DNA from: an uncultured Acidobacteriota bacterium
GTDB lineage: Bacteria > Acidobacteriota > CAIWXX01
NCBI GenBank assembly: GCA_903916735.1
Contig: CAIWXX010000082.1
Span: 1-64,000 of the forward strand
DNA: 64,000 nucleotides
Reading direction: 5' to 3'
The position numbers were made by a program, and so were the translations under genes. The notes under the pieces are model-generated. The model was not told where the DNA came from and made no database searches. It worked only from the letters and a program-made list of their open reading frames with translations. Shown in pieces: positions 45,589 through 54,769 of the stretch. Numbering within the stretch: position 1 is the stretch's first letter; every line of letters begins with the position of its first letter.

Positions 45589-46347
45589 TCAAGAAAGCTC
45601 GCTGCGCATTCGAGCCCGATAGCAGCGGCTCCAGGTGAGCATCGTACCGTCTTTCATAATGACACGATAATCACCATGGAACCAGGGCTGGAATTCGGCG
45701 ACAGCCTCAAGCCGGACAATTTCGGATCGATTGATGCGACGGAATTTCTCAGGATTGAGCCGCTCTTCAATGGCGTTGAGTGTTCCTCGCCTGAGATACA
45801 CCCCATTACTTGTACGAAAAAGGAGATAGTTCCCTTCGGAGAGGATTCGATGGACGGTGTCGAGCGACAGTAGAATGCGCCGTTCACGGCCCCGTTCCAC
45901 CAGCAGTTGACGGAGGTAACGCGGAGCCGGGCTCAACGCTCCCATGAGCCGATCGATTCTTTGTGCAAAATCGTGAGGGGCAAAGTGAACGAGCTGCCGG
46001 CGGACGCGTTCGAGCACCGTTCGAAAGCGGCTGGGTGAAAAGGGCTTGAGCAGATAGTCAAGAGCGTTCACGTCGAAGGCCCTCACAGCATGCTCATCAT
46101 AGGCTGTAATAAAAACAACCAGCGGCATGCGGTCGACACCGACAGAGTCGATGACTCCGAAGCCATCGAGGCACGGCATTTGAATATCGAGGAAAACCAG
46201 ATCAGGAGAGACACGATGGATGAGGTTCACCGCTTCCACCCCATTGGCTGCCTCTCCAACAACCTCAATATCCGATTCCTTCGCCAGCAGATAACGGACC
46301 CTTCGCCGCGCCGAAGCTTCATCATCAGCGATCAGTGCGTGAATCAT
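45589..46347 (-). CDS. LytTR-family response regulator
   Basis: This 252-residue regulator has a receiver domain (HALIADDEASARRRVRYLLA, phospho-Asp in PDLVFLDIQMPCLDG, then ITAYDEHAVRAFDVNALDYL with the conserved Thr and Lys region) and a C-terminal LytTR DNA-binding domain (RRGTLNAIEERLNPEKFRRI, SEIVRLEAVAEF, MKDGTMLTWSR). It is of the LytR/AlgR type, which binds tandem direct repeats of about 9 bp. It overlaps the end of the kinase gene, which is broken, so in this strain it may be driven by another kinase or act unphosphorylated. Confidence 0.92.
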   Translation of the reverse strand: MIHALIADDEASARRRVRYLLAKESDIEVVGEAANGVEAVNLIHRVSPDLVFLDIQMPCLDGFGVIDSVGVDRMPLVVFITAYDEHAVRAFDVNALDYLLKPFSPSRFRTVLERVRRQLVHFAPHDFAQRIDRLMGALSPAPRYLRQLLVERGRERRILLSLDTVHRILSEGNYLLFRTSNGVYLRRGTLNAIEERLNPEKFRRINRSEIVRLEAVAEFQPWFHGDYRVIMKDGTMLTWSRCYRARMRSELS

Positions 46348-46959
46348 GAATTCGACAACCCCGCTGCTTTATAGGGCCATCTGGCCCTGACGAGGAATCC
46401 GCCGTCGAGATCGGTTCTCGCTTCAAGGGAAGACTCATTTTCATGGAGCAGCTTCAGAGGTTCAGCCGTCGCGGACATTCCAACTTCTTGTTTCTCAATA
46501 TCCTGGCCGATCGACGTGCCGGGCCCATCATCTTTGATCTCCAGAACAAGATGATCATCAACCTTGCGGGCATGAATATCAATCCCCCCTTTCCCGATGC
46601 GGCGGACGTTGCCATGCCGAATGGCATTTTCGACGAGAGACTGCAGGAAAAGAGAAGGCACCAGAGCCTCCTGAGCCTCAACACGCATCGTGATGTGCAA
46701 CCCCTCACCGAATCGAGCTCGCATGAGGGCCAGATATCTTTCCAAAAGATCGGGCTCGACGCAGAGGTGTACTTCGTCGGTTTGCGCTGTGCGGTGAGAG
46801 GCTCGCAAGAGCTCCGAGAGCTGATCGAGCATCTCATCCGCTGCGGCCGGATCACGGTACATTGTCGATAAGATGGTATTCAAAGCGTTGAAGAGAAAAT
46901 GTGGTTGCAGCCGCAGGCGTAAATTGCGAAGTTGAGCTTGAGCGAGATCGCGTTCAACT
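46344..46959 (-). pseudogene. 5'-truncated LytS-type (HPK7/8) sensor kinase
   Basis: The frame encodes the tail of a LytS/YehU kinase: LRLQPHFLFNAL with the phospho-acceptor His, SLFLQSLVENAIRHGNVRRI as N box, and EIKDDGPGTS as G box. A TAA at 46920-46922 stands directly before the His-box segment. Upstream, one frame over, VERDLAQAQLRNL continues the family until another TAA at 46960-46962. No sensor or membrane domain is found before the next gene. A one-base indel plus 5' deletion explains this. A start inside the His box would give a kinase without acceptor context. Confidence 0.7.
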
Positions 46960-47035
46960 TAGTCATCCCATCCGATTCCACTACTCAAATTTAATGGCTT
47001 CGTTCAGCCCGCGCAAATCCCGGATGAAAGAAATC

Positions 47036-50000
47036 CTATTTTTCAACGTTCATCGCCACAGGAAATTTCACCTCATACCGCCCGCCGCTCAGAAGAAATC
47101 CCTTCGCCACGACATCATCCCCTGAGAAAACCTCCCAACTCGGAAGCCCTCGTTGATACTGCTTCGTCATCCGATAGAGCTCGATCGCACTGTTGGAAAG
47201 GAACAAGTAGAGCGTCCGCTTGGGATTGTACGGGTTGGGGATCACAAGAATCAAACCATCTTCCTGCCGAGCATACGTCTTGTCTTTCCAACGGAACATG
47301 TTTTTTGAAATCTCAACCGGCAGCCGCTTTTCGGCCATGAGCTTCCGGATCACTTCATTATCAGCCAGTCCACCGAGGACAAAAAGATCTTTTCCCGCAA
47401 GTTCCTCCTCCGTGACTTCACAATCCTTCCGCACCGGCGTCAAATACTCCGAGAAGGCATCACCCAGAGTTGTGCTCCAGTTCTGCGCCAGAGTTCGGCC
47501 CGCTTCGATCTGACGGACAGTACCGTAGATGATGAGAGAATTATTGAAGTCATCGGCAAAATTAGCCAGTGTGTAATAATTCGCGGCCGGCGCCGGGAAA
47601 TCGGCGACCGGATTGAAAACCAGCTTCACCGGCGCATCCGGCACATGGATGATCACCTTTTCCGTGGCTGAGGTGATTTCCACCTTTCGATAACAGACCG
47701 ACTTCGCGGTCTCAATCTGAACGCAGAAAACCAGGTGGTATGGCAGGCCATGTTGGCGGGCAGCAAGTGTTACGGCAAAGTCTTTCCCTGTTTTCGATTG
47801 AGTCGCCGTGAATTCCACATCGGGTAAACCAGTTCGCTCCAGCCACTGCATGATGAAGGACCGAAGATCCAGTGTGGAGATCTCGTTGGCCATCCGGATG
47901 AAATTCTCAGTGGTCATCGATTGCCCCGCGTACCGGCTGTGCACAGCATCCATGATTTTGCCAAAAGTGGAATTGCCGAGGAGGAGACGGAGCTGGTGGA
48001 GTAAAATCGTCCCTTTGATTCGCGGGAGCAAGTACTGACCATACCGGTCATACACCTTCTTTGCAGCGAGGGGAGCTGTATCGTCCTCTCGAGATGTCAT
48101 GTACAGAAAACGGGAATTGAGCTCGGGGAGCTTTTCCATCATGTAGTCGAGTGCCTTTTCCGGTTTATCCGGAAGATCCCGGAGAATCCTCCAGTATGCT
48201 GCCGTACCGCTAACAAACCAGCCCTCGGCATCAGAAGCTGGAAAAACCGTGTTCGCCCAAAGCAATGATTTGGGATAGCTGAAGAATTCTTCCACGCCCT
48301 TCAGATCGACATTCTTTGCAGGTGCAGTGCCTTTGGTATCAGACTTCTTATCTGCTGCGGAGTTCTGATGAAGCGCTTTCAGTTTCTCTGTGACAAAGAT
48401 CGGGGAGAAGGTGGTGTAGCCGAGGCTGAGGTGAGGAGTGGCACCGGGCAGATCGGCGATAAAGCGGCCGCCAATCATCTTCTCACGCAAAGTCGTCTTG
48501 CCATAGTGCGCCATTACCATGAGTTGTTCGGCCATCTCCGCGGTTTCGACTTTTGCGTCGCATGCATGAGGACGATTCATTGGAGATGTGGCGCACAGAT
48601 TGATCGCGGCTGTTGAATCGATCTTCCCCTCCCCGTACCGGCGATAGAACTCAACAAACTGGATATCTCTGTTCCAGGGGTTGAAAATGAGATCAAAAGG
48701 GGCATTTTCCGGATGTGGGATGAATTCCTTTCGCACCTCGGGATCACGGCAGTTGTTATTGGCCCAGATGTAGTCCTTGAGCCCGCCGGGAGTGTCGGCG
48801 GGAATCGTATCCGTTCCGGTTCGCCACACTTTCCATTTTTTTGTCCCGAGCATCAGATCAGCAACCTCGTCCGATTTGGCATCAGCGATGGTCCAGTCAT
48901 TGGTGTAGAGGCCGTTGTTTTTGTCAGTCAATATTCCGACGACGTCATCGATGCTGGCGGCATATTGGGCCGCCTTTCGAATTCTGTTTGATTGCGGTGT
49001 GCCATCAGGATTAAAAGGCGTCTGCGCCGTCGTCGTCTCACCGATGACGATTCCCGCATCATTGACGTAGAAATCGGACCCGGAATGAATTCCCGCTGGG
49101 AATGTTTCGTAAAGCAGCCGATGTCCTTTGGTCGGAACCACATCAACGAAAATCTCCCAGTTGACGCCGGTGTAGCCGTTCCACATAAACATCTGGGCAA
49201 AGACAAAGCGGCCGTTTGTCGTCGCCGAATGCGTCGCAACGAAAGAAGAGCATTTATTTTTGTCATCGGGGATTGCCATCTCATCGTCGGCCCTGAAGAA
49301 ATTGCGGCCTGTGAGAGGAGTGGCAGTCACTCCGACTGCCGACGACAATTGTCCAATGTCGATCGCCGAGTTGATGGCCACGATATCGAGTAAATCCAAA
49401 GGCCGATCGTTGAACATCGCACCTGCTTTGGCCGCCCCATCGGCGATTCCACGCATCTCTTCCAGATACTCGGCATCAAATTTTCTGAGGAATATCGCAT
49501 CGGTCATCAAGCGGATGTCGTTCCACCCTTGGTTGGGATCTTTTTCATTCTGGCGAATGGCAAGCTTCTTCATATAACGAACAATCTCACCGGCCACGAG
49601 TTCGCCATATTGCCGGCCGCGGGGATAGGGATCTCCTTCGATGTGAACAAAAATCCAGCCATGATCATCATATCGATATCCAGGACCGGACCAGCGCACG
49701 GTTTCAAGTGGTATGTATTCCCTGATGTCTTCAACTTCGTCGACACGCAGATCATCAAACCATGCGGTTCCGATACAATTGCCGTTGCGCCCGAGGTGAA
49801 CGTGCACGCAATCAGCGCTCCGTGTCGCGAAGAAAAGAGCAGAGACATCACGCCAATCACTCGTTCCACCAACGGCCGACGAGGATTCCTCGAAAGGAAA
49901 AGAGCTCATGGACAGGCACGCCGGCACCGGCGTGGGATACCGGGCCACCGGATCGGTGATGGCGCCCTGCGTCTTGATCCAGCCGCTCAGGCGATAGAGA

Positions 50001-50311
50001 TGTCCGACCTTGAGCTGCATCGGTTCGGATGAGAGAGTCACTGTGGTCTGGGTGGTATTATGAATGACCAGGCTCGTCTTCCCGCTATGGTTGACATCAG
50101 TCGCGACGGCGACCATTCCGCCAGGCAACAGAGCCCCTGACGTCACGGCCCATCCTGTGGGCGTGGCCGCATTATCGAACCACTCAAAGCCCCCATTGGC
50201 AGGCCCGGCAGTCGCCGTCGTCGAAACCTCCTTCTCAACGGCCCACAAAGAAATCGCCATAAAAAGTGCAACGATAGGAACCATGAACCATCGAACCTGA
50301 GCGGAATTCAT
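47036..50311 (-). CDS. Large exported C45-like Ntn-hydrolase with N-terminal carbohydrate-binding-like domain and M1-peptidase-like tail
   Basis: This is a 1091-residue exported protein. Signal peptide about 1-25. Residues 37-190 form a jelly-roll resembling carbohydrate-binding modules (NGGFEWFDNAATPTGWAV, YRLSGWIKTQG, IGTAWFDDLRVDEVE). Residues of about 215-600 resemble the C45/acyl-coenzyme A:6-aminopenicillanate acyltransferase and phospholipase-B-like Ntn hydrolases: YPRGRQYGELVAGEI, then KCSSFVATHSATTNGRFVFA with Cys354 as the likely autoprocessed nucleophile. Residues of about 740-900 look like the helical end of M1 aminopeptidases (MTTENFIRMANEISTLDLRS, MQWLERTGLPDVEF), but HExxH is absent. 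The combination is unusual. Cleavage of an amide in a lipid or peptide is the most one can infer. Confidence 0.7.
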   Translation of the reverse strand: MNSAQVRWFMVPIVALFMAISLWAVEKEVSTTATAGPANGGFEWFDNAATPTGWAVTSGALLPGGMVAVATDVNHSGKTSLVIHNTTQTTVTLSSEPMQLKVGHLYRLSGWIKTQGAITDPVARYPTPVPACLSMSSFPFEESSSAVGGTSDWRDVSALFFATRSADCVHVHLGRNGNCIGTAWFDDLRVDEVEDIREYIPLETVRWSGPGYRYDDHGWIFVHIEGDPYPRGRQYGELVAGEIVRYMKKLAIRQNEKDPNQGWNDIRLMTDAIFLRKFDAEYLEEMRGIADGAAKAGAMFNDRPLDLLDIVAINSAIDIGQLSSAVGVTATPLTGRNFFRADDEMAIPDDKNKCSSFVATHSATTNGRFVFAQMFMWNGYTGVNWEIFVDVVPTKGHRLLYETFPAGIHSGSDFYVNDAGIVIGETTTAQTPFNPDGTPQSNRIRKAAQYAASIDDVVGILTDKNNGLYTNDWTIADAKSDEVADLMLGTKKWKVWRTGTDTIPADTPGGLKDYIWANNNCRDPEVRKEFIPHPENAPFDLIFNPWNRDIQFVEFYRRYGEGKIDSTAAINLCATSPMNRPHACDAKVETAEMAEQLMVMAHYGKTTLREKMIGGRFIADLPGATPHLSLGYTTFSPIFVTEKLKALHQNSAADKKSDTKGTAPAKNVDLKGVEEFFSYPKSLLWANTVFPASDAEGWFVSGTAAYWRILRDLPDKPEKALDYMMEKLPELNSRFLYMTSREDDTAPLAAKKVYDRYGQYLLPRIKGTILLHQLRLLLGNSTFGKIMDAVHSRYAGQSMTTENFIRMANEISTLDLRSFIMQWLERTGLPDVEFTATQSKTGKDFAVTLAARQHGLPYHLVFCVQIETAKSVCYRKVEITSATEKVIIHVPDAPVKLVFNPVADFPAPAANYYTLANFADDFNNSLIIYGTVRQIEAGRTLAQNWSTTLGDAFSEYLTPVRKDCEVTEEELAGKDLFVLGGLADNEVIRKLMAEKRLPVEISKNMFRWKDKTYARQEDGLILVIPNPYNPKRTLYLFLSNSAIELYRMTKQYQRGLPSWEVFSGDDVVAKGFLLSGGRYEVKFPVAMNVEK

Positions 50312-50504
50312 AGTCTCTTACTCCGTTTAAATAAATGGTGATTGCGACAGGTGCCAAACATAGCCAATCGAGTGCTCATCTCTTCCGTCAGGAATGAGGA
50401 GCGGCAGGATTGCTCGGAAATCCCCAATCGGTCGGATCTTGAGTTTGATGAGTCTGTGGCATCGGGTATTCGAAGAAGGCCTATTCGCGAGAAAGATTGC
50501 GTCA

Positions 50505-51110
50505 CTAATTCATGAACCTGCCTCGATGATCAATCCACGCCGATTGACCACGAAGGACCACTTTGGCTTTCTCATTACTGAAATCCCCGGCGGACTCGAA
50601 GATGGGCGCAATGACAATATTGCCGGTATGATCGATGTATCCCCATTTACCACCCTGGATGATGTGATGTTCACCCTGGCTCTTCTGACTGCATCCATGA
50701 CAAAAGGCAGCGAGGCTTTCATGAAATGAAGACGCAAAATCAAACTGCGGCTCAATGACGATTTCGCCCATAATATTGAAGAAGCCGAATTTGCCGTTTA
50801 ACGTGAATCTCGCGACACCTTCCAGAAAATAATCAGGGCCATTATCGATGACAAATGGCCTGACGATGATGTCGCCTGTCATGTTGATGAAAGCCCAGCC
50901 GTCTTGATCGAGCACCGAAGCGATTCCTTCTTTTGAGAATTCGTTCGCAATGATGAAGACGGGCGCGATGATGACTTTGCCGTGTGCATCCTTGTAGCCG
51001 TACTTCTCATTCTCCTTAAAGGGTGTCGGTGTATTACCCGCGCGACCGGCTGCCGCAGTAAGAACCATCAGAAGACCCGCCACGAGTATTTTGGCTATTA
51101 CCTTCGACAT
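50505..51110 (-). CDS. Exported WG-repeat protein
   Basis: This protein of about 201 residues has a signal peptide (VIAKILVAGLLMVLTAAAGRA) and four WG beta-repeats: KYGYKDAHGKVIIAPVF, GWAFINMTGDIIVRPFV, KFGFFNIMGEIVIEPQF and KWGYIDHTGNIVIAPIF, each about 45 residues apart, with a fifth partial (SAWIDHRGRFMN). WG repeats occur in surface and periplasmic proteins with no defined activity. I start at the ATG at 51110, which has GGAGAG upstream; an in-frame ATG six codons earlier is possible. Confidence 0.87.
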   Translation of the reverse strand: MSKVIAKILVAGLLMVLTAAAGRAGNTPTPFKENEKYGYKDAHGKVIIAPVFIIANEFSKEGIASVLDQDGWAFINMTGDIIVRPFVIDNGPDYFLEGVARFTLNGKFGFFNIMGEIVIEPQFDFASSFHESLAAFCHGCSQKSQGEHHIIQGGKWGYIDHTGNIVIAPIFESAGDFSNEKAKVVLRGQSAWIDHRGRFMN

Positions 51111-51224
51111 GCTGCAACTCTCCTGCATGAATATGTCCGCGATTATATCACTCGATGCAGACTTCCGGAATTACCAACATGCATTCCGGGTGAGGGGACA
51201 GTCCGTGTGGCGACGAGCAGATGA

Positions 51225-52862
51225 TCAACGGCTCATGACGTCGACAGGCCTCATGATGACCGGTGAACCTGTGCTTTCGAGCCAGGATGAGCCCTCAATC
51301 ACCATATCGAACTTGAACAGATATCGGCCTGGATCCAGTTGAACCGGTATATGAAGTTCAATCTGTATGTCACTACTCGGGGGCACATCACGCGGGAGAA
51401 CCGTCCGGCCGAGATCGTCGCGCAGAAAAGCTCCATCCTCACGCATGACTCGAATTCCGACAGACATAGGCCCGCCGAACGATTCCTGCCGGGACGGCCA
51501 TGTAATGGCACCTGTGTTGCGAAGGCGAGCCAGACAGGTGATCACATCCCCAGAAATAACCCGGGACGGCGTTTCCGAGAGAATCATTTCTGCGCTCAAT
51601 GGAACGACCTCCACGGAGTGCTGTGTTGCCTGAGATCCATGGTGCTCAAACCAAGCCAGATTTTCGATGACCATATCATATTTGAGAATGTATCGACCTG
51701 GATGGAACATCGCCGGAACCGGCATCTCAAGCAGCACTTCGCCGCCGGGCGGCGTGTCCTGTGGTAGGAAAGTGCGACATAGATCCTCCCGGATCAGCGC
51801 GCCCTCTTCCGAATACACCTTGACCCCCGCCATCACATTTCCACCAAACGGACTTTTGCGAGCCAGCCACAGAACATCTCCAACATTTCGCACGGAGATG
51901 CGATCCCTGATAAGCCCGCCGGCCGGTGCATATGTGGTCGATTGAAGCACCTTTATATCGGCACGAAGAAGATGACTATAGAGAACCGCTGCCGGCATCG
52001 CAGAATCCACCGGCCGGGTCGGCCCCTTTTCGAGAATGAAACAGGAATGCTCGCGAATTGATTCCGAAGCCAAATCCCACATGCGGCGAAGAGCCTCTTC
52101 GTCAGCGGGACCAGCGGAATATTCAAACTCATAGCGGAAGGGATGCACCAGAGGGACAACTCGCATCCGATCGAAACCGGCTCGCCTGGCCAGCACGAAC
52201 AAAAGCGGCAAGGGCGTACTTTTTTCCAGAACGCCTATTTCTTTCATTCTGGCCTGCGTCAGCGGATAACGGGCATGCGCAGAGCCTGGTTCTGAAAACG
52301 CTGCACGGCCTCCTTCTTTGAGCACCCGATGGATTTCCTTCAACGCCTCCAGGTAGTTCGGCATATGATGGAGAGCATTCATGCAAAGGACGCCGTCAAA
52401 TGTGCCGTCAGGGAAAGGGAGTTGAAGTGCGTCGCCGGCCGCAAACTGCGCATTGACAACCCTGTTCAAGCGACGATCCTGGCGCAGCCTTTCCCGCCCG
52501 CGTCGCAGCATCTCTAAGGAAAGATCGACTGATACTGTGCGGATTCCAAAACGATTCAATAGTTCTGCAACCCAGCATGGGCCCGCCGCATAATCAAGGA
52601 TGAGATCGCCGGGTCTACAGGCCATGATCTGGCCCAGCAAAGAGATATTGAAAAGATACCTCCATCCGATATCCCAGTGCCGCCAATGCAACGGAAAATC
52701 CATTGTGACATCCGCCGCCAGGTCGTCGCCGCGAACTTCAGCCAGGTGAGAATACGTGACGACCTCGGGAACATCGGCATTCTCCCAACGACGCAGCGCG
52801 TCCTCATCCAATTCAAACAGGCGATCCTCTTCGGGGACCCCCGTGAATCCAAAGCCTTTCAT
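51225..52862 (-). CDS. SAM-dependent methyltransferase with two C-terminal beta-sandwich repeats
   Basis: This protein of about 545 residues has a class I methyltransferase core: LILDYAAGPCWVAELLNRFG (motif I), VNAQFAAGDALQLPFPDGTF, VLCMNALHHMPNYLEALKEI and LKEGGRAAFSEPG. Two repeats of about 110 residues follow, each with an RNVGDVLWLARKSPFGGNV or RNTGAITWPSRQESFGGPM segment and a P-G-R-Y-I/L-x-K-x-D-M-V-I end. They resemble the Wzt C-terminal carbohydrate-binding fold. A role in modifying or capping a surface polysaccharide is an inference from that. The start at 52862 has GGAGGAAGC upstream; the frame is open 30 codons earlier. Confidence 0.82.
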   Translation of the reverse strand: MKGFGFTGVPEEDRLFELDEDALRRWENADVPEVVTYSHLAEVRGDDLAADVTMDFPLHWRHWDIGWRYLFNISLLGQIMACRPGDLILDYAAGPCWVAELLNRFGIRTVSVDLSLEMLRRGRERLRQDRRLNRVVNAQFAAGDALQLPFPDGTFDGVLCMNALHHMPNYLEALKEIHRVLKEGGRAAFSEPGSAHARYPLTQARMKEIGVLEKSTPLPLLFVLARRAGFDRMRVVPLVHPFRYEFEYSAGPADEEALRRMWDLASESIREHSCFILEKGPTRPVDSAMPAAVLYSHLLRADIKVLQSTTYAPAGGLIRDRISVRNVGDVLWLARKSPFGGNVMAGVKVYSEEGALIREDLCRTFLPQDTPPGGEVLLEMPVPAMFHPGRYILKYDMVIENLAWFEHHGSQATQHSVEVVPLSAEMILSETPSRVISGDVITCLARLRNTGAITWPSRQESFGGPMSVGIRVMREDGAFLRDDLGRTVLPRDVPPSSDIQIELHIPVQLDPGRYLFKFDMVIEGSSWLESTGSPVIMRPVDVMSR

Positions 52863-53132
52863 GCTTGCTTCCTCCAGTGGAAGACGGCGGCTCAGGCGAA
52901 TGAGGTGCCATCGAGGAGAATGCGCAACAACCAGTCTCCTCGGCAGTTTCACGAGGATCTCGACGTTCAGAAATCAAACCGTTGTGCTGAAAGCCGAACC
53001 CAGAGATTCGATGCACACAGCGCCATCCCTCAAAGACTTTTCATTAATCGAAAGGGATCGTGAATGTGACCGACGAATGATCCTGCGATGGCGGGCCTTT
53101 TCATAGGTCCGCCATCGAGGATCAGTTGATGC

Positions 53133-53558
53133 CTATTGCGGTGTTGTGGTCGCTCTTTCCGTGATGATGCCGACCGTATCGACACCCGCTCCCTTGCACG
53201 CATCCATTAGCTTGACGACTTCGCCGTATTTGACCGTGCTATCCGCCTTAACGAAGGCGGTCTTATCGGCTCGAACGTCGAAAATCTCCTTCAAACGCCC
53301 GAGAAGCAGTGACCGATCCACCGGCTCCTGGTTGATGAAGATTCCGCCTTCCTTTTTGATGTTAACGACAATGAGGTTGGGAGTCGGCCCAGTGGTGGGT
53401 GTGTTTGTTTGTTCCGGGAGCTTAATGTCGATGCCATGCTGAGCCATCGGCGTTATCATCATGAAAATAATCAAGAGCACAAGCAAGATGTCGCAAAGCG
53501 GCACAACGTTTGGTTCGGATTTGACGACGCCGCCGCCGCCGCCGACTGACATTCCCAT
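53133..53558 (-). CDS. exbD: ExbD/TolR biopolymer transport protein (second copy)
   Basis: This 141-residue inner-membrane protein has a short cytoplasmic Gly-rich start (VGGGGGVVKSEPNVVPLCDI), one transmembrane helix with the proton-carrying Asp in CDILLVLLIIFMMITPMA, and a periplasmic domain ending in DTVGIITE. With the copy upstream and ExbB it uses the proton gradient to energise TonB. The 24-bp gap and shared design point to a tandem duplication. AGAGAAGGAG precedes the start. Confidence 0.92.
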   Translation of the reverse strand: MGMSVGGGGGVVKSEPNVVPLCDILLVLLIIFMMITPMAQHGIDIKLPEQTNTPTTGPTPNLIVVNIKKEGGIFINQEPVDRSLLLGRLKEIFDVRADKTAFVKADSTVKYGEVVKLMDACKGAGVDTVGIITERATTTPQ

Positions 53559-53582
53559 AGGAACTCCTTCTCTAACGCGCCG

Positions 53583-54008
53583 TTATTGCGGCGCGCCCTC
53601 TGTACGCTGTTCGGTGATGACACCGACGTTCTCGACGCCTGCTTCCATTGCGTAATCGAGAACATCGATCACCGTTCCGTAATCCAGCTCCGCATCCGCC
53701 TTAAAGTACAGCACCTTGTCCTGCGCGCTTTCGATCGCATCGGCAATCTTGTCCTTGAGCTGAGTGCGATCGGCGATGATTTCGGAATTGAGGTAAACAG
53801 TGCCGTCTCTTTTAACGGCCAGCACGACAGGAGGGTTCTCAGGTTGTTCCTTGGTGAAGCCGGCTTCGGGCAGCATCACGTCCACACCCTTTTGAATCAT
53901 GGGGGTGACGACCATGAAGATGATGAGCAGCACCAGCAGGATGTCACAGAATGGAACCACGTTGGGTTCACTCTTCATCCCTCCGCCACCGCCAATGTCC
54001 ATACTCAT
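53583..54008 (-). CDS. exbD: ExbD/TolR biopolymer transport protein (first copy)
   Basis: This is also 141 residues, with DIGGGGGMKSEPNVVPFCDI, the Asp-bearing helix DILLVLLIIFMVVTPMI, and a periplasmic domain with KRDGTVYLNSEII and GVENVGVITEQ. It differs from the second copy mainly in the periplasmic half, which may give the two ExbD proteins different contacts in a mixed complex. It lies between exbB and the second exbD, all on one strand. Confidence 0.92.
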   Translation of the reverse strand: MSMDIGGGGGMKSEPNVVPFCDILLVLLIIFMVVTPMIQKGVDVMLPEAGFTKEQPENPPVVLAVKRDGTVYLNSEIIADRTQLKDKIADAIESAQDKVLYFKADAELDYGTVIDVLDYAMEAGVENVGVITEQRTEGAPQ

Positions 54009-54059
54009 GGATGAAACTCCTTTCTGGTAACCGTGGTTTTGAGAAACCCCTTACGATTC

Positions 54060-54737
54060 TTAGGCTACTGCCTTCTTCTTGAGAAAGTAGTTGAGGAGTT
54101 CCGCCGAGGAGTTGTCCATCTCTGCGCCGAAGATTTCGATCTTATTCGTGTAGTAGTTGTAGAACCATACAGCCGGAACAGCCACAAACAGACCGAATGC
54201 CGTCGTAATAAGAGCTTCAGCTATACCGGCCGACACGGCACCGAGTCCGCCCGATCCTGTGAGCGCCATGCCTGTGAAGCAGTTGATGATACCGAATACA
54301 GTTCCAAACAATCCGACGAAGGGGGCGGTGGAACCGATGGTAGCGAGCCCGTTCAGGCCTCTCTTAAAATCCTGCACTCCGATAACCGTGGCTCGTTGAA
54401 GAGCGCGTTTTGCCGAATCGATCTGCATATCGAAATCGACGGACTGATCGCCTTCCTGAAACTGGAATTCCTGCAAGCCGGCCACCAGCACCTTGGCCAG
54501 GTGCGAGTGCTTATTCTTCATCGATGCGTCAATAGCGTCCTTGACGCGGCCATCCTTGAGGCACTTGGCGAGGTAGGGGGCGAGTTGCCGCGATTCCTTG
54601 CGTGCCTTGCCGAACGTCATATAACGTTCGATTGCGATTCCGATCGACCAGACCGACATGATGGCCAAAACTATCATGACGCCACGCGCCACCCAGCCCA
54701 TCTGTTCGAGCATACCCAAAATTGTCATGCCTTCCAT
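54060..54737 (-). CDS. exbB: ExbB/TolQ/MotA-type proton channel protein
   Basis: This 225-residue inner-membrane protein has three helices: residues about 15-35 (WVARGVMIVLAIMSVWSIGI), and the channel-lining pair near 130-195 (LATIGSTAPFVGLFGTVFGI, ALITTAFGLFVAVPAVWFYN). The conserved Thr residues for proton passage are in place. It forms a pentamer around the ExbD dimer. The ATG at 54737 has AGAGGAGGAAGC upstream. It lies between tonB and exbD. Confidence 0.94.
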   Translation of the reverse strand: MEGMTILGMLEQMGWVARGVMIVLAIMSVWSIGIAIERYMTFGKARKESRQLAPYLAKCLKDGRVKDAIDASMKNKHSHLAKVLVAGLQEFQFQEGDQSVDFDMQIDSAKRALQRATVIGVQDFKRGLNGLATIGSTAPFVGLFGTVFGIINCFTGMALTGSGGLGAVSAGIAEALITTAFGLFVAVPAVWFYNYYTNKIEIFGAEMDNSSAELLNYFLKKKAVA

Positions 54738-54769
54738 GCTTCCTCCTCTGGCAATATCTGACGGGTTTT

